Below are positions 1-6,700 of a stretch of DNA of 6,774 nucleotides, piece after piece. How positions within the stretch are numbered: position 1 is the first letter of the stretch; every line of letters starts with the position of its first letter. The notes below the pieces were generated by a model. The model saw nothing but the letters and a program-made list of their open reading frames with translations, was not told the origin of the DNA and did no database searches. This DNA is from Wolbachia pipientis (GTDB lineage Bacteria; Pseudomonadota; Alphaproteobacteria; Rickettsiales; Anaplasmataceae), in contig NZ_JAHDJT010000073.1 of NCBI RefSeq assembly GCF_023661085.1, positions 1 through 6,774 of the forward strand, given 5' to 3'. The position numbers were made by a program, and so were the translations under genes.

Positions 1-92
1 CAGCTAGTATTCAAATTCTCCCTTGTTCTATTTGACGTTCTATACTGTCTTAAACGACTTATCAGCTCGTATAGGCAAAAACCTAGAAGTTT
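1..92. other. Non-coding flank outside the left repeat
   Basis: I see no gene here on either strand. On the minus strand it would be the downstream part of any transcript started by the promoter at 208-236. A weak hairpin (AAAAC, loop 83-88, GTTTT at 78-93) lies about 110-125 bases past the expected start, but it is AT-only apart from one pair and is not a convincing terminator. The repeat may extend into this stretch, which cannot be tested because the matching part of the right copy is outside the window. The whole 343-bp region before recA thus holds this flank, the repeat and the recA promoter. Confidence 0.4.
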
Positions 93-167
93 TATGAAGA
101 CATGGAGTGCACATAGTGCAAAAATTTAAACATGAGACGCCAAATACAAAGTTTCCTCTGTCATTTT

Positions 168-179
168 AATCTGCAGATT
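168..179. promoter_or_regulatory. Perfect 12-bp dyad inside the left repeat
   Basis: AATCTGCAGATT is a perfect palindrome about 25-30 bases downstream of the expected start of the outward promoter. The right copy has a related dyad at 6687-6700, AATCTG-TA-CAGGTT, with two extra central bases and one mismatch. Symmetry kept despite an indel could mean a protein-binding site, but chance is possible with only two copies. Confidence 0.3.
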
Positions 180-207
180 GCGAAGTTAAATGAATAGCTT
201 CACTACT

Positions 208-236
208 ATGATAAGGATAACGGCGAAGGTTGTCAA
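208..236 (-). promoter_or_regulatory. Outward-facing sigma70-type promoter in the left repeat
   Basis: On the minus strand there is a perfect -35 TTGACA (complement of 231-236), a 17-base spacer and a -10 TATCAT (complement of 208-213). The right repeat copy keeps the same -35 and spacing with TATTAT. Transcription would run leftwards, away from recA, starting near 200. No recognisable gene follows in the window, so the product would be a short untranslated RNA or a gene beyond position 1. The element sits back to back with the recA promoter. Confidence 0.5.
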
Positions 237-286
237 GTAGTTTTTTTGTTTCTAAAGCGTCAACGTTTTTCGTTATTAAAAAACCC

Positions 287-315
287 TTGGCAGGTTGTTC
301 ATGTTCGATTATCAT
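287..315 (+). promoter_or_regulatory. Predicted recA promoter
   Basis: TTGGCA (287-292, one mismatch from consensus) is followed by a 17-base spacer and TATCAT (310-315). Transcription would start near 322, leaving a leader of about 20 bases before the ATG at 344. No clear Shine-Dalgarno sequence lies in that leader. The spacer contains GTTC-N2-GTTC, reminiscent of the alphaproteobacterial SOS box (GTTC-N7-GTTC), but the spacing is wrong. This is the best promoter match upstream of recA. Confidence 0.5.
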
Positions 316-343
316 GGAATTTATACAAATTAATAAATGACCT

Positions 344-1411
344 ATGGCAAGCAACCCAGAAGAAAGAAATAATGATAAGCAAAGAGCGCTAGATAACGCA
401 ATAAGCCAGATTGAAAAAGCATTCGGTAAAGGCGCTATAATGAAGCTAAAGCAGAATCCTGTAGAGAAGATAGATACAATATCCACAGGGTCAATTGCGC
501 TTGATTCAGCCCTAGGTGTTGGGGGGTTGCCAAAAGGACGTATAATTGAGATATTTGGCCCTGAGAGTTCTGGTAAAACCACTCTTGCTTTGCATGTAAT
601 TGCTGAAGCTCAGAAGAAAGGAGGATTATGTGCATTTATCGATGCAGAGCACGCATTGGATGTCATATATGCCCGTAAGCTTGGAGTAAACACTGATGAT
701 TTGGTAATCTCGCAACCAGACACTGGAGAACAAGCGTTACATATCGTTGAGTATTTAGTGTGTTCTGGTGCAGTTGATGTGATAGTTGTTGACTCTGTTG
801 CAGCATTAACTCCAAGAGCTGAAATTGAAGGAGATATGGGCGACCAGCACATGGGATTGCAAGCGAGACTTCTAAGTCATGGGCTCAGGAAACTAACTTC
901 CGCAGTTTCAAAAGCGAACTGTATACTGATATTTATTAATCAAATCCGTATGAAAATAGGAGTAGTATATGGAAACCCTGAAACTACCACCGGTGGGAAT
1001 GCGTTGAAATTTTATACTTCTATAAGGCTTGATATAAGAAAAATCGGTGCAATAAAGGATAAAGAGAATGTCACGGGCAATGAAACGAGAGTTAAAGTTG
1101 TAAAAAATAAAGTCGCTCCTCCATTTAGAGAAGCAAAGTTTGATATAATGTACAATGAAGGTATATCAAAACTCGGAGAGATGATAGATATAGGAGCAAA
1201 ACTTGGTGTGCTTGAAAAAGCAGGTGCTTATTATTCATACAATAACACACGTCTTGGGCAAGGAAGGGAGAATGTAAAAAATTACCTCAAGACAAACAAA
1301 GAAATTGCAAATGAAATAGAAACGAAAATTAGAGATTTATTTAGAAATCACGGTAACTCTATTGCGATGGAAGAAGAAAGCGAGCAGCTTTTAGAAGAAT
1401 CAGTTTTCTGA
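344..1411 (+). CDS. recA: RecA recombinase
   Basis: RecA is the ATP-dependent strand-exchange protein of homologous recombination. It coats single-stranded DNA in the cytoplasm and pairs it with homologous duplex. The protein is 355 aa, the usual size. The Walker A motif GPESSGKT is at 72-79, the catalytic glutamate is in AEHALD (E102), and the Walker B strand [10 protein letters not shown] is at 146-155. The DNA-binding loop 1 region ([14 protein letters not shown]) is at about 162-175, and [10 protein letters not shown] followed by [15 protein letters not shown] spans about 197-224, including the nucleotide-sensing Q200. All sit at E. coli numbering plus six. The C-terminal tail (343-355) is acidic. 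The ATG at 344 gives a normal N-terminus and lies about 22 bases past a predicted transcription start; there is no strong ribosome site. Nothing suggests truncation. Rickettsiales generally lack LexA, so classical SOS control is not expected (from knowledge, not seen here). Confidence 0.98.
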   Translation: MASNPEERNNDKQRALDNAISQIEKAFGKGAIMKLKQNPVEKIDTISTGSIALDSALGVGGLPKGRIIEIFGPESSGKTTLALHVIAEAQKKGGLCAFIDAEHALDVIYARKLGVNTDDLVISQPDTGEQALHIVEYLVCSGAVDVIVVDSVAALTPRAEIEGDMGDQHMGLQARLLSHGLRKLTSAVSKANCILIFINQIRMKIGVVYGNPETTTGGNALKFYTSIRLDIRKIGAIKDKENVTGNETRVKVVKNKVAPPFREAKFDIMYNEGISKLGEMIDIGAKLGVLEKAGAYYSYNNTRLGQGRENVKNYLKTNKEIANEIETKIRDLFRNHGNSIAMEEESEQLLEESVF

Positions 1412-1434
1412 TTTAGCTGAAGTTTGGATGCAAT

Positions 1435-1490
1435 CGTCATACCGCTGCAATATCTTCGCATAGATTCTGCTAATGAAGAACAGGATATCA
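1435..1490. repeat. Possible decayed palindromic repeat between recA and psd
   Basis: The stretch begins CGTCATACCGCTGC and continues with TAGATTCTGCTAATGAAG, ending in CAGGATATCA. This resembles the layout, as I remember it, of short palindromic repeats scattered through Wolbachia genomes: CGTCATACCGC at one end, a central TAGATCCCGCTAA, and a GGATGACG end. Here the symmetry is mostly lost, so it would be an old relic. The match is from memory and no second copy is in the window. Confidence 0.3.
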
Positions 1491-1495
1491 AATCG

Positions 1496-1525
1496 TCGAT
1501 AAACCTAAGCTGCTTTAGCTATAAT
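1496..1525 (+). promoter_or_regulatory. Candidate promoter of the psd-pssA-agcS-agcS-plsY run
   Basis: A consensus -10 TATAAT lies at 1520-1525 and a weak -35 TCGATA (4 of 6) at 1496-1501, with an 18-base spacer. It is the best promoter-like match between recA and psd. It would start a transcript near 1532, leaving a leader of about 100 bases before the psd ATG at 1633. In AT-rich DNA a chance TATAAT is common. Confidence 0.4.
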
Positions 1526-1543
1526 ATAACAATTTACCTCGTA

Positions 1544-1559
1544 TCAAAAAGCTTTTTGA
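1544..1559. promoter_or_regulatory. Perfect 16-bp palindrome in the psd leader
   Basis: TCAAAAAGCTTTTTGA reads the same on both strands. It sits just downstream of the predicted psd start of transcription, where an operator could lie. With no loop it would make a poor RNA hairpin, so a terminator is unlikely. A-tract plus T-tract palindromes also arise by chance in DNA this rich in A and T. Confidence 0.3.
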
Positions 1560-1632
1560 AGCAGTTAAAAAAAACTTCCCATGAGGAGTGATAAATGATA
1601 AGTTGTCAATAACAGATTATTGTTTTAGGATT

Positions 1633-2325
1633 ATGTGTTTTAGTTTGCCTAATATAAACAAGGAAGGTTATTTGTTTATAGTAGTTTCTTTTATAGTAAC
1701 ATGTATAGCGTTCTCTATATCTTGGGGTTTTGGCGTTACATGCTTGTTTCCAACGTTATTGTGCACTTATTTCTTTCGCGATCCAGCAAGGGTTGTTCCA
1801 GGCAATAAAGACCTTGTACTAAGCCCTGCAGATGGTGTGATTTCAAAAATTGAAGAAGTGAGTTACTCTTTATCAACAGAAGACGAAGAAGAAAAGAAAT
1901 TCACGCTCGTTAGCATATTCTTGAGTGTTTTGGACGTGCATGTGAATCGTGTACCAATATCTGGTACAGTAAAGGAAATGCACTATAAGAAAGGCAAGTT
2001 TGTGTCTGCAATGAGCAATAGGTCTAGTAACGAAAACGAAAAGCAGGTTATTGTGGTTGAGTATGGAAAGGAAAAAGAAATTATTGTAGAGCAAATAGCT
2101 GGATTAATTGCACGTCGCATCGTTTGTAATTTAAGAGTGTCTCAAAACGTAAAAGCAGGTGAGAGATTTGGAATTATAAGGTTTGGCAGTAGGGTGAATA
2201 TTTACGTTCCTACTGATATAGAAATAAGAGTTTCAGAAGGGCAAACTGTTGTTGGTGGTGAAACAATTATAGCAAATTTGAATAAGGAAAGTGCTCAAGA
2301 AAAGCTTACTTTTGATGTCATATGA
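1633..2325 (+). CDS. psd: Phosphatidylserine decarboxylase proenzyme, short form
   Basis: Psd converts phosphatidylserine to phosphatidylethanolamine at the inner membrane, using a pyruvoyl group made by self-cleavage. The 230-aa product matches the short proenzyme type found in many alphaproteobacteria. It has two hydrophobic segments near the N-terminus (about 14-45), then YFFRDP, LSPADG, a catalytic-region HVNRVP motif (histidine at 103), and a C-terminal FGSR. Cleavage is expected between G185 and S186, giving a large beta chain and a small pyruvoyl alpha chain. I chose the ATG at 1633 because [13 protein letters not shown] is where family members usually begin. The frame is also open from a GTG at 1588, adding 15 residues, but that GTG abuts the GAGGAG ribosome-site-like sequence with no spacing. 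AGGA at 1627-1630 is close to the chosen ATG, so the start is uncertain. The stop overlaps pssA by 4 bp. Confidence 0.95.
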   Translation: MCFSLPNINKEGYLFIVVSFIVTCIAFSISWGFGVTCLFPTLLCTYFFRDPARVVPGNKDLVLSPADGVISKIEEVSYSLSTEDEEEKKFTLVSIFLSVLDVHVNRVPISGTVKEMHYKKGKFVSAMSNRSSNENEKQVIVVEYGKEKEIIVEQIAGLIARRIVCNLRVSQNVKAGERFGIIRFGSRVNIYVPTDIEIRVSEGQTVVGGETIIANLNKESAQEKLTFDVI

Positions 2326-3092
2326 GCAGTAATGGCAGTAACAGTAGGTCTTTACCTGTTGCTAAGTTATTCCCGAATTTTATAACTTTATTGGGTTTAT
2401 GCTCTGGTCTTACTTCGCTTAAATTCACGTTTAATGAGGAGTGGGAGTTTGCAGTAATTTTTATTATCATTGCAGCGATTATAGATGGAATGGATGGTAG
2501 GATAGCCAGAATTCTAAAATCAACTAGTGATTTTGGGGCACAGCTTGATTCGTTTGCAGATTTTCTAAATTTTGGTGCGGCACCTGCATTTCTTTTATAT
2601 TTTTGGAAGTTAAAGGAAATCAAAGTTATAGGGTGGATATTGGTAATGATATATGTTATCTGCATTTCGATAAGGCTTGCAAGGTTTAATGTATCATTGA
2701 ATGCAGAACAACTTGACTGGGAAAAATTCTTCTTTTCCGGTGTTCCAGCACCGATATGTGCTTTACTTTCTTTATTGCCAATAATCATTACCTTTCAATC
2801 TCATGAAAGTGAATATTTACTTCTTATGGAGCAATTTTTTAACATAAGAAATACGGCTTGTTACTTTTTAGCTATTTCATTTTTTTCAGTCAGCCATATT
2901 CCAACTCTCTCTGCAAAGTACATTTATATTCCCAGGAGCCTGTCCTATATATTTGTGTCACTTTTTGGAGTATTTATCGTATTCTTTGTCAGTAAGCCTT
3001 GCATTACTCTACCAATTCTAGGTGTAATATATACACTAACTATTCCAGTAAGCATCGGGCTCTATATATATTACACCTATAAAGCTCGTTAG
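2322..3092 (+). CDS. pssA: CDP-diacylglycerol-serine O-phosphatidyltransferase
   Basis: PssA condenses CDP-diacylglycerol with L-serine to give phosphatidylserine and CMP, supplying the substrate for Psd encoded just upstream. The 256-aa protein carries the full CDP-alcohol phosphotransferase signature D-x2-D-G-x2-A-R-x8-G-x3-D-x3-D: D55, D58, G59, A62, R63, G72, D76 and D80. The aspartates bind the divalent metals and act in catalysis. Several hydrophobic segments (about 18-34, 43-56, 84-115, 140-160, 178-190 and 205-250) fit an integral membrane enzyme of the multi-spanning PssA type rather than the E. coli peripheral type. The ATG lies in ATGA shared with the psd stop and has no obvious ribosome site of its own, which suggests translational coupling. 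The psd-pssA pairing is a known bacterial arrangement. Confidence 0.95.
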   Translation: MSSNGSNSRSLPVAKLFPNFITLLGLCSGLTSLKFTFNEEWEFAVIFIIIAAIIDGMDGRIARILKSTSDFGAQLDSFADFLNFGAAPAFLLYFWKLKEIKVIGWILVMIYVICISIRLARFNVSLNAEQLDWEKFFFSGVPAPICALLSLLPIIITFQSHESEYLLLMEQFFNIRNTACYFLAISFFSVSHIPTLSAKYIYIPRSLSYIFVSLFGVFIVFFVSKPCITLPILGVIYTLTIPVSIGLYIYYTYKAR

Positions 3093-3123
3093 CTAAAAAT
3101 TATAACAAAAAGTAGTAAGTAGC

Positions 3124-4464
3124 ATGGTTATAAAAATAAGTGAACTATTAAATTCATTTCTATACGTAAAGATATTTAACATTCCATTTATAATTATTTG
3201 GGTAATTGCAACTGGAGCTTTTTGTACGGTTCAGTTCAAATTTACTAACTTTAGGTTATTCAAGCATGGAATACAAACACTATTCAACCTAAAATGTAAT
3301 CATAACGAAGGTGTAATCACTCATATTCAAGCGCTCGCAACAGTAATTTCAGGAACGGTTGGTCTTGGGACAATATCGGGAGTTGCTATAGCTATCACAA
3401 TAGGGGGCCCAAGTGCAATTTTTTGGATGATAATTACTGGAATACTTGGTATGTCGATAAAATTTGCCGAAGTGGTGCTTGCATTCAATTATCGTTCTGA
3501 AAACTCAACTGGCGGGGCTTTTTATTACATGAGATACGGGCTTGCTAAGATTGGATTTGTTAGGACTGGTAAATTTCTTGCATTCACTTATGCAATTATG
3601 TCACTTATTGCGATGATTTTGGGTGGCATACCATTTCAAGCAAATCAAATTGCAGCATTGTCAAACAACCTCTTTGAATATAACGCGTCTATTATTATAT
3701 CGCTGCTTGTCTTGATTGTAATATTGGGAGGAATAAAACGAATTGCTTTCGTTTCAACGGGTTTAGCACCAATTATGATAATATTGTATATAGGCATGTG
3801 TGTGTATTTAATCTGTGTAAACAAAAGTAATCTGTTGAACGCTTTATCTACAATATTTCAAGATATCTTTAACAAATCAGCCATAGGAGGTGGGGTGCTG
3901 AGTGGATTAATAGCCGGGGTTAGAAGATCAGTATTTGCTAACGAAGCAGGTACCGGAACAGCAGCTATAGCACATTCGGTTGTGAAAGAGAAAGATCCAA
4001 TTAAAGTTGGAAGCGTTGCAATGATTGCACCATTTGTAGACACAATATTGGTCTCATTTTTGACTGGCATTGTGATAATTATCACTGGTATGCATAGTAC
4101 CAATAAAATTGGTGATGTTACGTTAGTTAGTTCGGTATTTTCAACGGCCTTGCCTTTATTTAGCAAGCTAGTTCTTCCGCTGATAATGTTTTCCTTTGCA
4201 TTTTCCACGATAATAGCTTATTGTTACTATTGTGAAGTTGCCTTATTATACTTGTTTGGTAACAAAAAAGTACTGATATTATTTCAAGTTCTTATAGTGG
4301 TTTCAGTGTATATCAGTTGTATATCAAAAAATATAGAATTTATATCTTATCTAGGCGATAGTTTATTTATGTCCCTTATGGTTCCAAATGCTATTGCGAT
4401 ATATTTACTGAGAAAGGAAGTCCTAAACACGATAGATTCTTATTATCATTCTAAGAGGTATTAA
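3124..4464 (+). CDS. Sodium:alanine/glycine symporter family protein, first copy
   Basis: This is a secondary transporter of the AgcS family (TC 2.A.25), which couples Na+ entry to uptake of alanine or glycine across the inner membrane. The 446-aa protein is highly hydrophobic, with about ten membrane segments. Family hallmarks are TVGLGTISGVAIA (78-90), the signature region GGPSAIFWMIITG (94-106), GGAFYYM (130-136), GGIKRIA (202-208) and RRSVFANEAGTGTAAIAH (267-284). The asparagine and glutamate of the last motif (N273, E274) match the family. It begins directly with a short amphipathic stretch before the first membrane segment and has no signal peptide, and an in-frame stop at 3103 rules out an upstream start. 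It follows pssA by 31 bp without a clear ribosome site and is followed after 2 bp by a diverged paralogue. The substrate is inferred from family; serine is also conceivable. Confidence 0.92.
   Translation: MVIKISELLNSFLYVKIFNIPFIIIWVIATGAFCTVQFKFTNFRLFKHGIQTLFNLKCNHNEGVITHIQALATVISGTVGLGTISGVAIAITIGGPSAIFWMIITGILGMSIKFAEVVLAFNYRSENSTGGAFYYMRYGLAKIGFVRTGKFLAFTYAIMSLIAMILGGIPFQANQIAALSNNLFEYNASIIISLLVLIVILGGIKRIAFVSTGLAPIMIILYIGMCVYLICVNKSNLLNALSTIFQDIFNKSAIGGGVLSGLIAGVRRSVFANEAGTGTAAIAHSVVKEKDPIKVGSVAMIAPFVDTILVSFLTGIVIIITGMHSTNKIGDVTLVSSVFSTALPLFSKLVLPLIMFSFAFSTIIAYCYYCEVALLYLFGNKKVLILFQVLIVVSVYISCISKNIEFISYLGDSLFMSLMVPNAIAIYLLRKEVLNTIDSYYHSKRY
4453..4458 (+). promoter_or_regulatory. Ribosome binding site of the second symporter gene
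   Basis: AAGAGG lies 8 bases before the ATG at 4467 and inside the last codons of the preceding gene. It supports that ATG and indicates translation close behind the upstream cistron. Confidence 0.55.
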
Positions 4465-4466
4465 AC

Positions 4467-5933
4467 ATGATTTGTAGATTGTTGTATGTAGTATTGTTTT
4501 GCCTATTGTTTAATGATGCGCATGCTATTTCAGGTTTGTACGAAAGTTATGACGCTGTGTTGAATACAATAAATGACTTCACGAATGAGGTATTGTTTTT
4601 CAAAATCTTCTACGTGCCATTTGTAATTCTCCTAGTGGCTTTTGGTTATATATTTCTAACATTACGTTTTAAATTTCTCAACATAAGAATGCTTAAGCAT
4701 GCATTTGCTATCTTATGTGGAAAATATGATACAAATCACCACGATGGTCACATTACGCATTTTCAGGCATTTGTAACCGCACTCTCAAGTACAGTGGGTC
4801 TTGGAACTGTTGCTGGTGTTGCAATTGCCGTTTCAATGGGGGGACCAGGAGCGGTGCCTTGGATGATGATTACAGGCTTTTTTGGTATGTCAGCAAAATT
4901 CGCCGAAGTGACTTTAGCGTTCAGGCACAGAACAGAAGGTCAGGAACAATTATTCAGCGGTCCCTTTCAATACATAAGGAATGGGCTGGAGGAATTTGGA
5001 TTTAAGAAGCTTGGTATTATATTGGCTGCGGTATATGCAGTGTTTTTTGTGTTATCAGGTCTTGGTGGAAGTGTAGCGTTTCAAACCAACCAAATGGTTT
5101 CAATATTATCTGGTTATTCAAATTGGGTGGATAGTCATCCTTGGTTTCTTTCTTCTATAATTTCTGCATTACTTGCTCTGGTAATCATAGGTGGAATTAA
5201 GAGAATAGCCAGAGTATCTTCCACGTTGGTGCCTATTATGTCACTCATATATATTTTTAGTTGTGTCATTATAATCGCATTTAATATTCACAACTTTAGC
5301 AATGCATTTAAAATATTATTTTCCAATATGATAGATTTTAATGCCGTTGGTGGAGGAGTAGTTGGAGCGTTCGTTGCTGGGATTCAAAGAGCAATTTTTG
5401 CCAGCGAGGCGGGGGTTGGTTCTGCTTCAATTACACATGCAGTAGCTAAAGATGAAGAGCCAGTTAGAACTGGACTAGTTGCAATGATAGAACCATGCTT
5501 TGATACAATGTTAATTTGTTGTTTGACAGGAATAACAATAGTTATAACAGGTGCGTATCAGACTGGTGTTGGCGAAGGGATATTGATTACTCAAAAGGCA
5601 TTTGAAACAGTTTCTTCTTGGTTTCCTATACTTTTGACAATAGCTGCACCTTTGTTTGCGTTTTCTTCAGTAATTTCGTTTGTGTATTGCTGTGAAATGG
5701 GATGGCTATATTTGTTTGGTGCAAAGAGTATAGTGATATATCGCATAGCGGTAATAATTGTGGCGTTTTTCTCTGGTCTTTCTAAGGATATAATGACTAT
5801 TGCCAATATCGGTGGAACTTTATTCTCTTGTTTAGCTCTCATCAACATGACAGCACTTATACTGTTTAGTAGTAAGATTAACGATGAAGTTCAATGCTAC
5901 CTGAGAAGGCTAAGAAATAACAAGATTAGCTAG
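4467..5933 (+). CDS. Sodium:alanine/glycine symporter family protein, second copy with signal-like N-terminus
   Basis: This is an AgcS family (TC 2.A.25) Na+-coupled amino-acid transporter in the inner membrane. At 488 aa it is about 40 residues longer than the neighbouring copy, mostly at the N-terminus. Residues 1-20 form a hydrophobic segment ending in AHA, which looks like a cleavable signal peptide (cut after A20). Shared family blocks are TVGLGTVAGVAIA (109-121), GGPGAVPWMMITG (125-137), GGIKRIA (242-248) and QRAIFASEAGVGSASITH (307-324). Compared with the first copy it has serine for asparagine in the NEAG motif (S313), proline for phenylalanine in FWM (P131), and SGPFQYI (164-170) in place of GGAFYYM. 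These changes suggest divergence in substrate or coupling rather than simple redundancy, which is an inference. About ten membrane segments follow the signal-like region. The tail is basic and probably cytoplasmic. The gene is complete. Confidence 0.92.
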   Translation: MICRLLYVVLFCLLFNDAHAISGLYESYDAVLNTINDFTNEVLFFKIFYVPFVILLVAFGYIFLTLRFKFLNIRMLKHAFAILCGKYDTNHHDGHITHFQAFVTALSSTVGLGTVAGVAIAVSMGGPGAVPWMMITGFFGMSAKFAEVTLAFRHRTEGQEQLFSGPFQYIRNGLEEFGFKKLGIILAAVYAVFFVLSGLGGSVAFQTNQMVSILSGYSNWVDSHPWFLSSIISALLALVIIGGIKRIARVSSTLVPIMSLIYIFSCVIIIAFNIHNFSNAFKILFSNMIDFNAVGGGVVGAFVAGIQRAIFASEAGVGSASITHAVAKDEEPVRTGLVAMIEPCFDTMLICCLTGITIVITGAYQTGVGEGILITQKAFETVSSWFPILLTIAAPLFAFSSVISFVYCCEMGWLYLFGAKSIVIYRIAVIIVAFFSGLSKDIMTIANIGGTLFSCLALINMTALILFSSKINDEVQCYLRRLRNNKIS

Positions 5934-5945
5934 ATTTTTGTTACG

Positions 5946-6530
5946 GTGGGGAAGTATATAGTTCTTATATTATCCTACGTGTTGGGTTCAATACCGTTTA
6001 GCTTAATCATTACGAGGATAAAAGGAATAAATTTAAGAGAAGTAGGTTCTGGAAACATCGGCGCTACAAATGTTGCAAGAACAGGGAATAAGGGAATTGC
6101 TGCTCTGGCATTGTTTCTGGACTCCTTGAAGGGGTTCATCGCGGTTCATATAGCGCAACAATTTTTTGGTAGTGGTAGTTTTTACATATGTGCATCTGCA
6201 ATGTTAGCAGTTCTAGGGCATATGTTTCCTATATGGTTAAAATTCAGTGGAGGGAAGGGAGTTGCAACAACTTTGGGAATTTTGATAGCACTTAGTATTC
6301 ATATGGCATTAGCATTTATATTTGTTTGGCTAGCAGTGTTTTCTATCTTTCGATACTCCTCTCTTGCCTCCTTAACGGCCACTGCGGCAGTTATTGCGAT
6401 ATCTCTTTTTTTTCAAAAAGACTTATTTTTTACTCTATTGATTATGGCAGTATTAGTTTTTTTAAAGCACCACAAAAATATTGCAAATCTTCTGCAAGGC
6501 AAGGAGTGTAAATTTCATAAGCAGTTTTAA
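5946..6530 (+). CDS. plsY: Acyl-phosphate:glycerol-3-phosphate acyltransferase PlsY
   Basis: PlsY transfers an acyl group from acyl-phosphate (made by PlsX, not in this window) to glycerol-3-phosphate. The product, lysophosphatidic acid, is the first dedicated intermediate of phospholipid synthesis. The 194-aa length is typical. The three conserved motifs are visible: GSGNIGATNVAR (34-45), KFSGGKGVATTLG (99-111) and HHKNIANLLQGKE (175-187); FLDSLKG (57-63) is a further conserved block. Membrane segments at about 3-22, 52-70, 80-97, 110-134 and 142-172 fit the five-span topology. The start is a GTG, chosen because the upstream in-frame codons run straight into a stop at 5931 with no ATG, and the N-terminus fits the family. 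There is no good ribosome site; the gene follows the previous stop by 12 bp and may rely on coupling. The 3' end has no clear terminator. Confidence 0.96.
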   Translation: MGKYIVLILSYVLGSIPFSLIITRIKGINLREVGSGNIGATNVARTGNKGIAALALFLDSLKGFIAVHIAQQFFGSGSFYICASAMLAVLGHMFPIWLKFSGGKGVATTLGILIALSIHMALAFIFVWLAVFSIFRYSSLASLTATAAVIAISLFFQKDLFFTLLIMAVLVFLKHHKNIANLLQGKECKFHKQF

Positions 6531-6611
6531 CCAATGGCGTCAACTTAAGAGCCTCCCTTAGCAAGCTTTCCTAAAGACATGATGACGTTTGGGCTTATCC
6601 ACGTCACTCAA
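6531..6611. other. Intergenic stretch between plsY and the right repeat
   Basis: I see no gene, promoter or convincing terminator here. CTTAG and CTAAAG blocks around 6557-6577 could form a weak imperfect stem without a following T-tract. Transcription from plsY could therefore read into the repeat. Confidence 0.4.
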
Positions 6612-6629
6612 TAGAAACAAAAAAACTAC

Positions 6630-6658
6630 TTGACAACCCTCGCTGTTACCCTTATTAT
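6630..6658 (+). promoter_or_regulatory. Outward-facing sigma70-type promoter in the right repeat
   Basis: A perfect -35 TTGACA (6630-6635) is followed by a 17-base spacer and a -10 TATTAT (6653-6658, one mismatch). Spacing and -35 are identical to the left copy. Transcription would start near 6665 and run rightwards, out of the window. Confidence 0.5.
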
Positions 6659-6686
6659 AGTGTTGAAGCTATTTGTTTAATTTCCC

Positions 6687-6700
6687 AATCTGTACAGGTT
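6687..6700. promoter_or_regulatory. Imperfect dyad inside the right repeat
   Basis: AATCTG-TA-CAGGTT is symmetric apart from one position and lies about 22-35 bases past the expected transcription start. It corresponds to the perfect dyad at 168-179 in the left copy, with two bases inserted at the centre. It could be an operator-like site; the function is unknown. Confidence 0.3.

Larger units (their letters stand above)
93..254 (-). repeat. Left copy of a ~160-bp inverted repeat flanking the gene block
   Basis: Reverse-complemented, this segment aligns with 6612-6774 at roughly 80% identity by eye, with only a few 1-2 base gaps. The first 27 bases, ending in CTACTTGACAACC, are identical. 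Read on the minus strand it contains, in order, a sigma70-like promoter, a 12-bp perfect dyad, an ATG with only a short open frame, and a small hairpin at 109-119. The reading frame from that ATG is not shared with the right copy because of indels, so conservation from the ATG onward does not look like protein conservation. It is probably a dispersed genomic repeat. Its true outer boundary cannot be set, because the right copy runs off the window. Confidence 0.85.

Noticed and set aside
78..93. AAAAC-CTAGAA-GTTTT hairpin as terminator of the leftward transcript.
   Set aside because: The stem is five weak pairs and the T-run is short; chance is likely in AT-rich DNA.
297..306. GTTC-AT-GTTC inside the recA promoter spacer, like half of an alphaproteobacterial SOS box.
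   Set aside because: The known box has seven bases between the GTTC halves; here there are two. LexA is also not expected in Rickettsiales.
1399..1412. ATCAG-TTTT-CTGAT hairpin over the recA stop codon as a terminator.
   Set aside because: The stem is only five pairs with three A-T pairs, and no T-run follows.
1525..1584. Protein-like tail YNNLPRIKKLFEAVKKNFP ending one codon before the psd GTG.
   Set aside because: It is 19 residues, starts right after a stop, has no start codon of its own, and overlaps the likely promoter and palindrome. Too short to call a gene fragment.
3858..4208. Long minus-strand open frames opposite the symporter and other genes (also near 610-852 and 2318-2788).
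   Set aside because: They lie wholly or almost wholly antisense to well-supported genes, have no family motifs, and are shadows of the coding strand.
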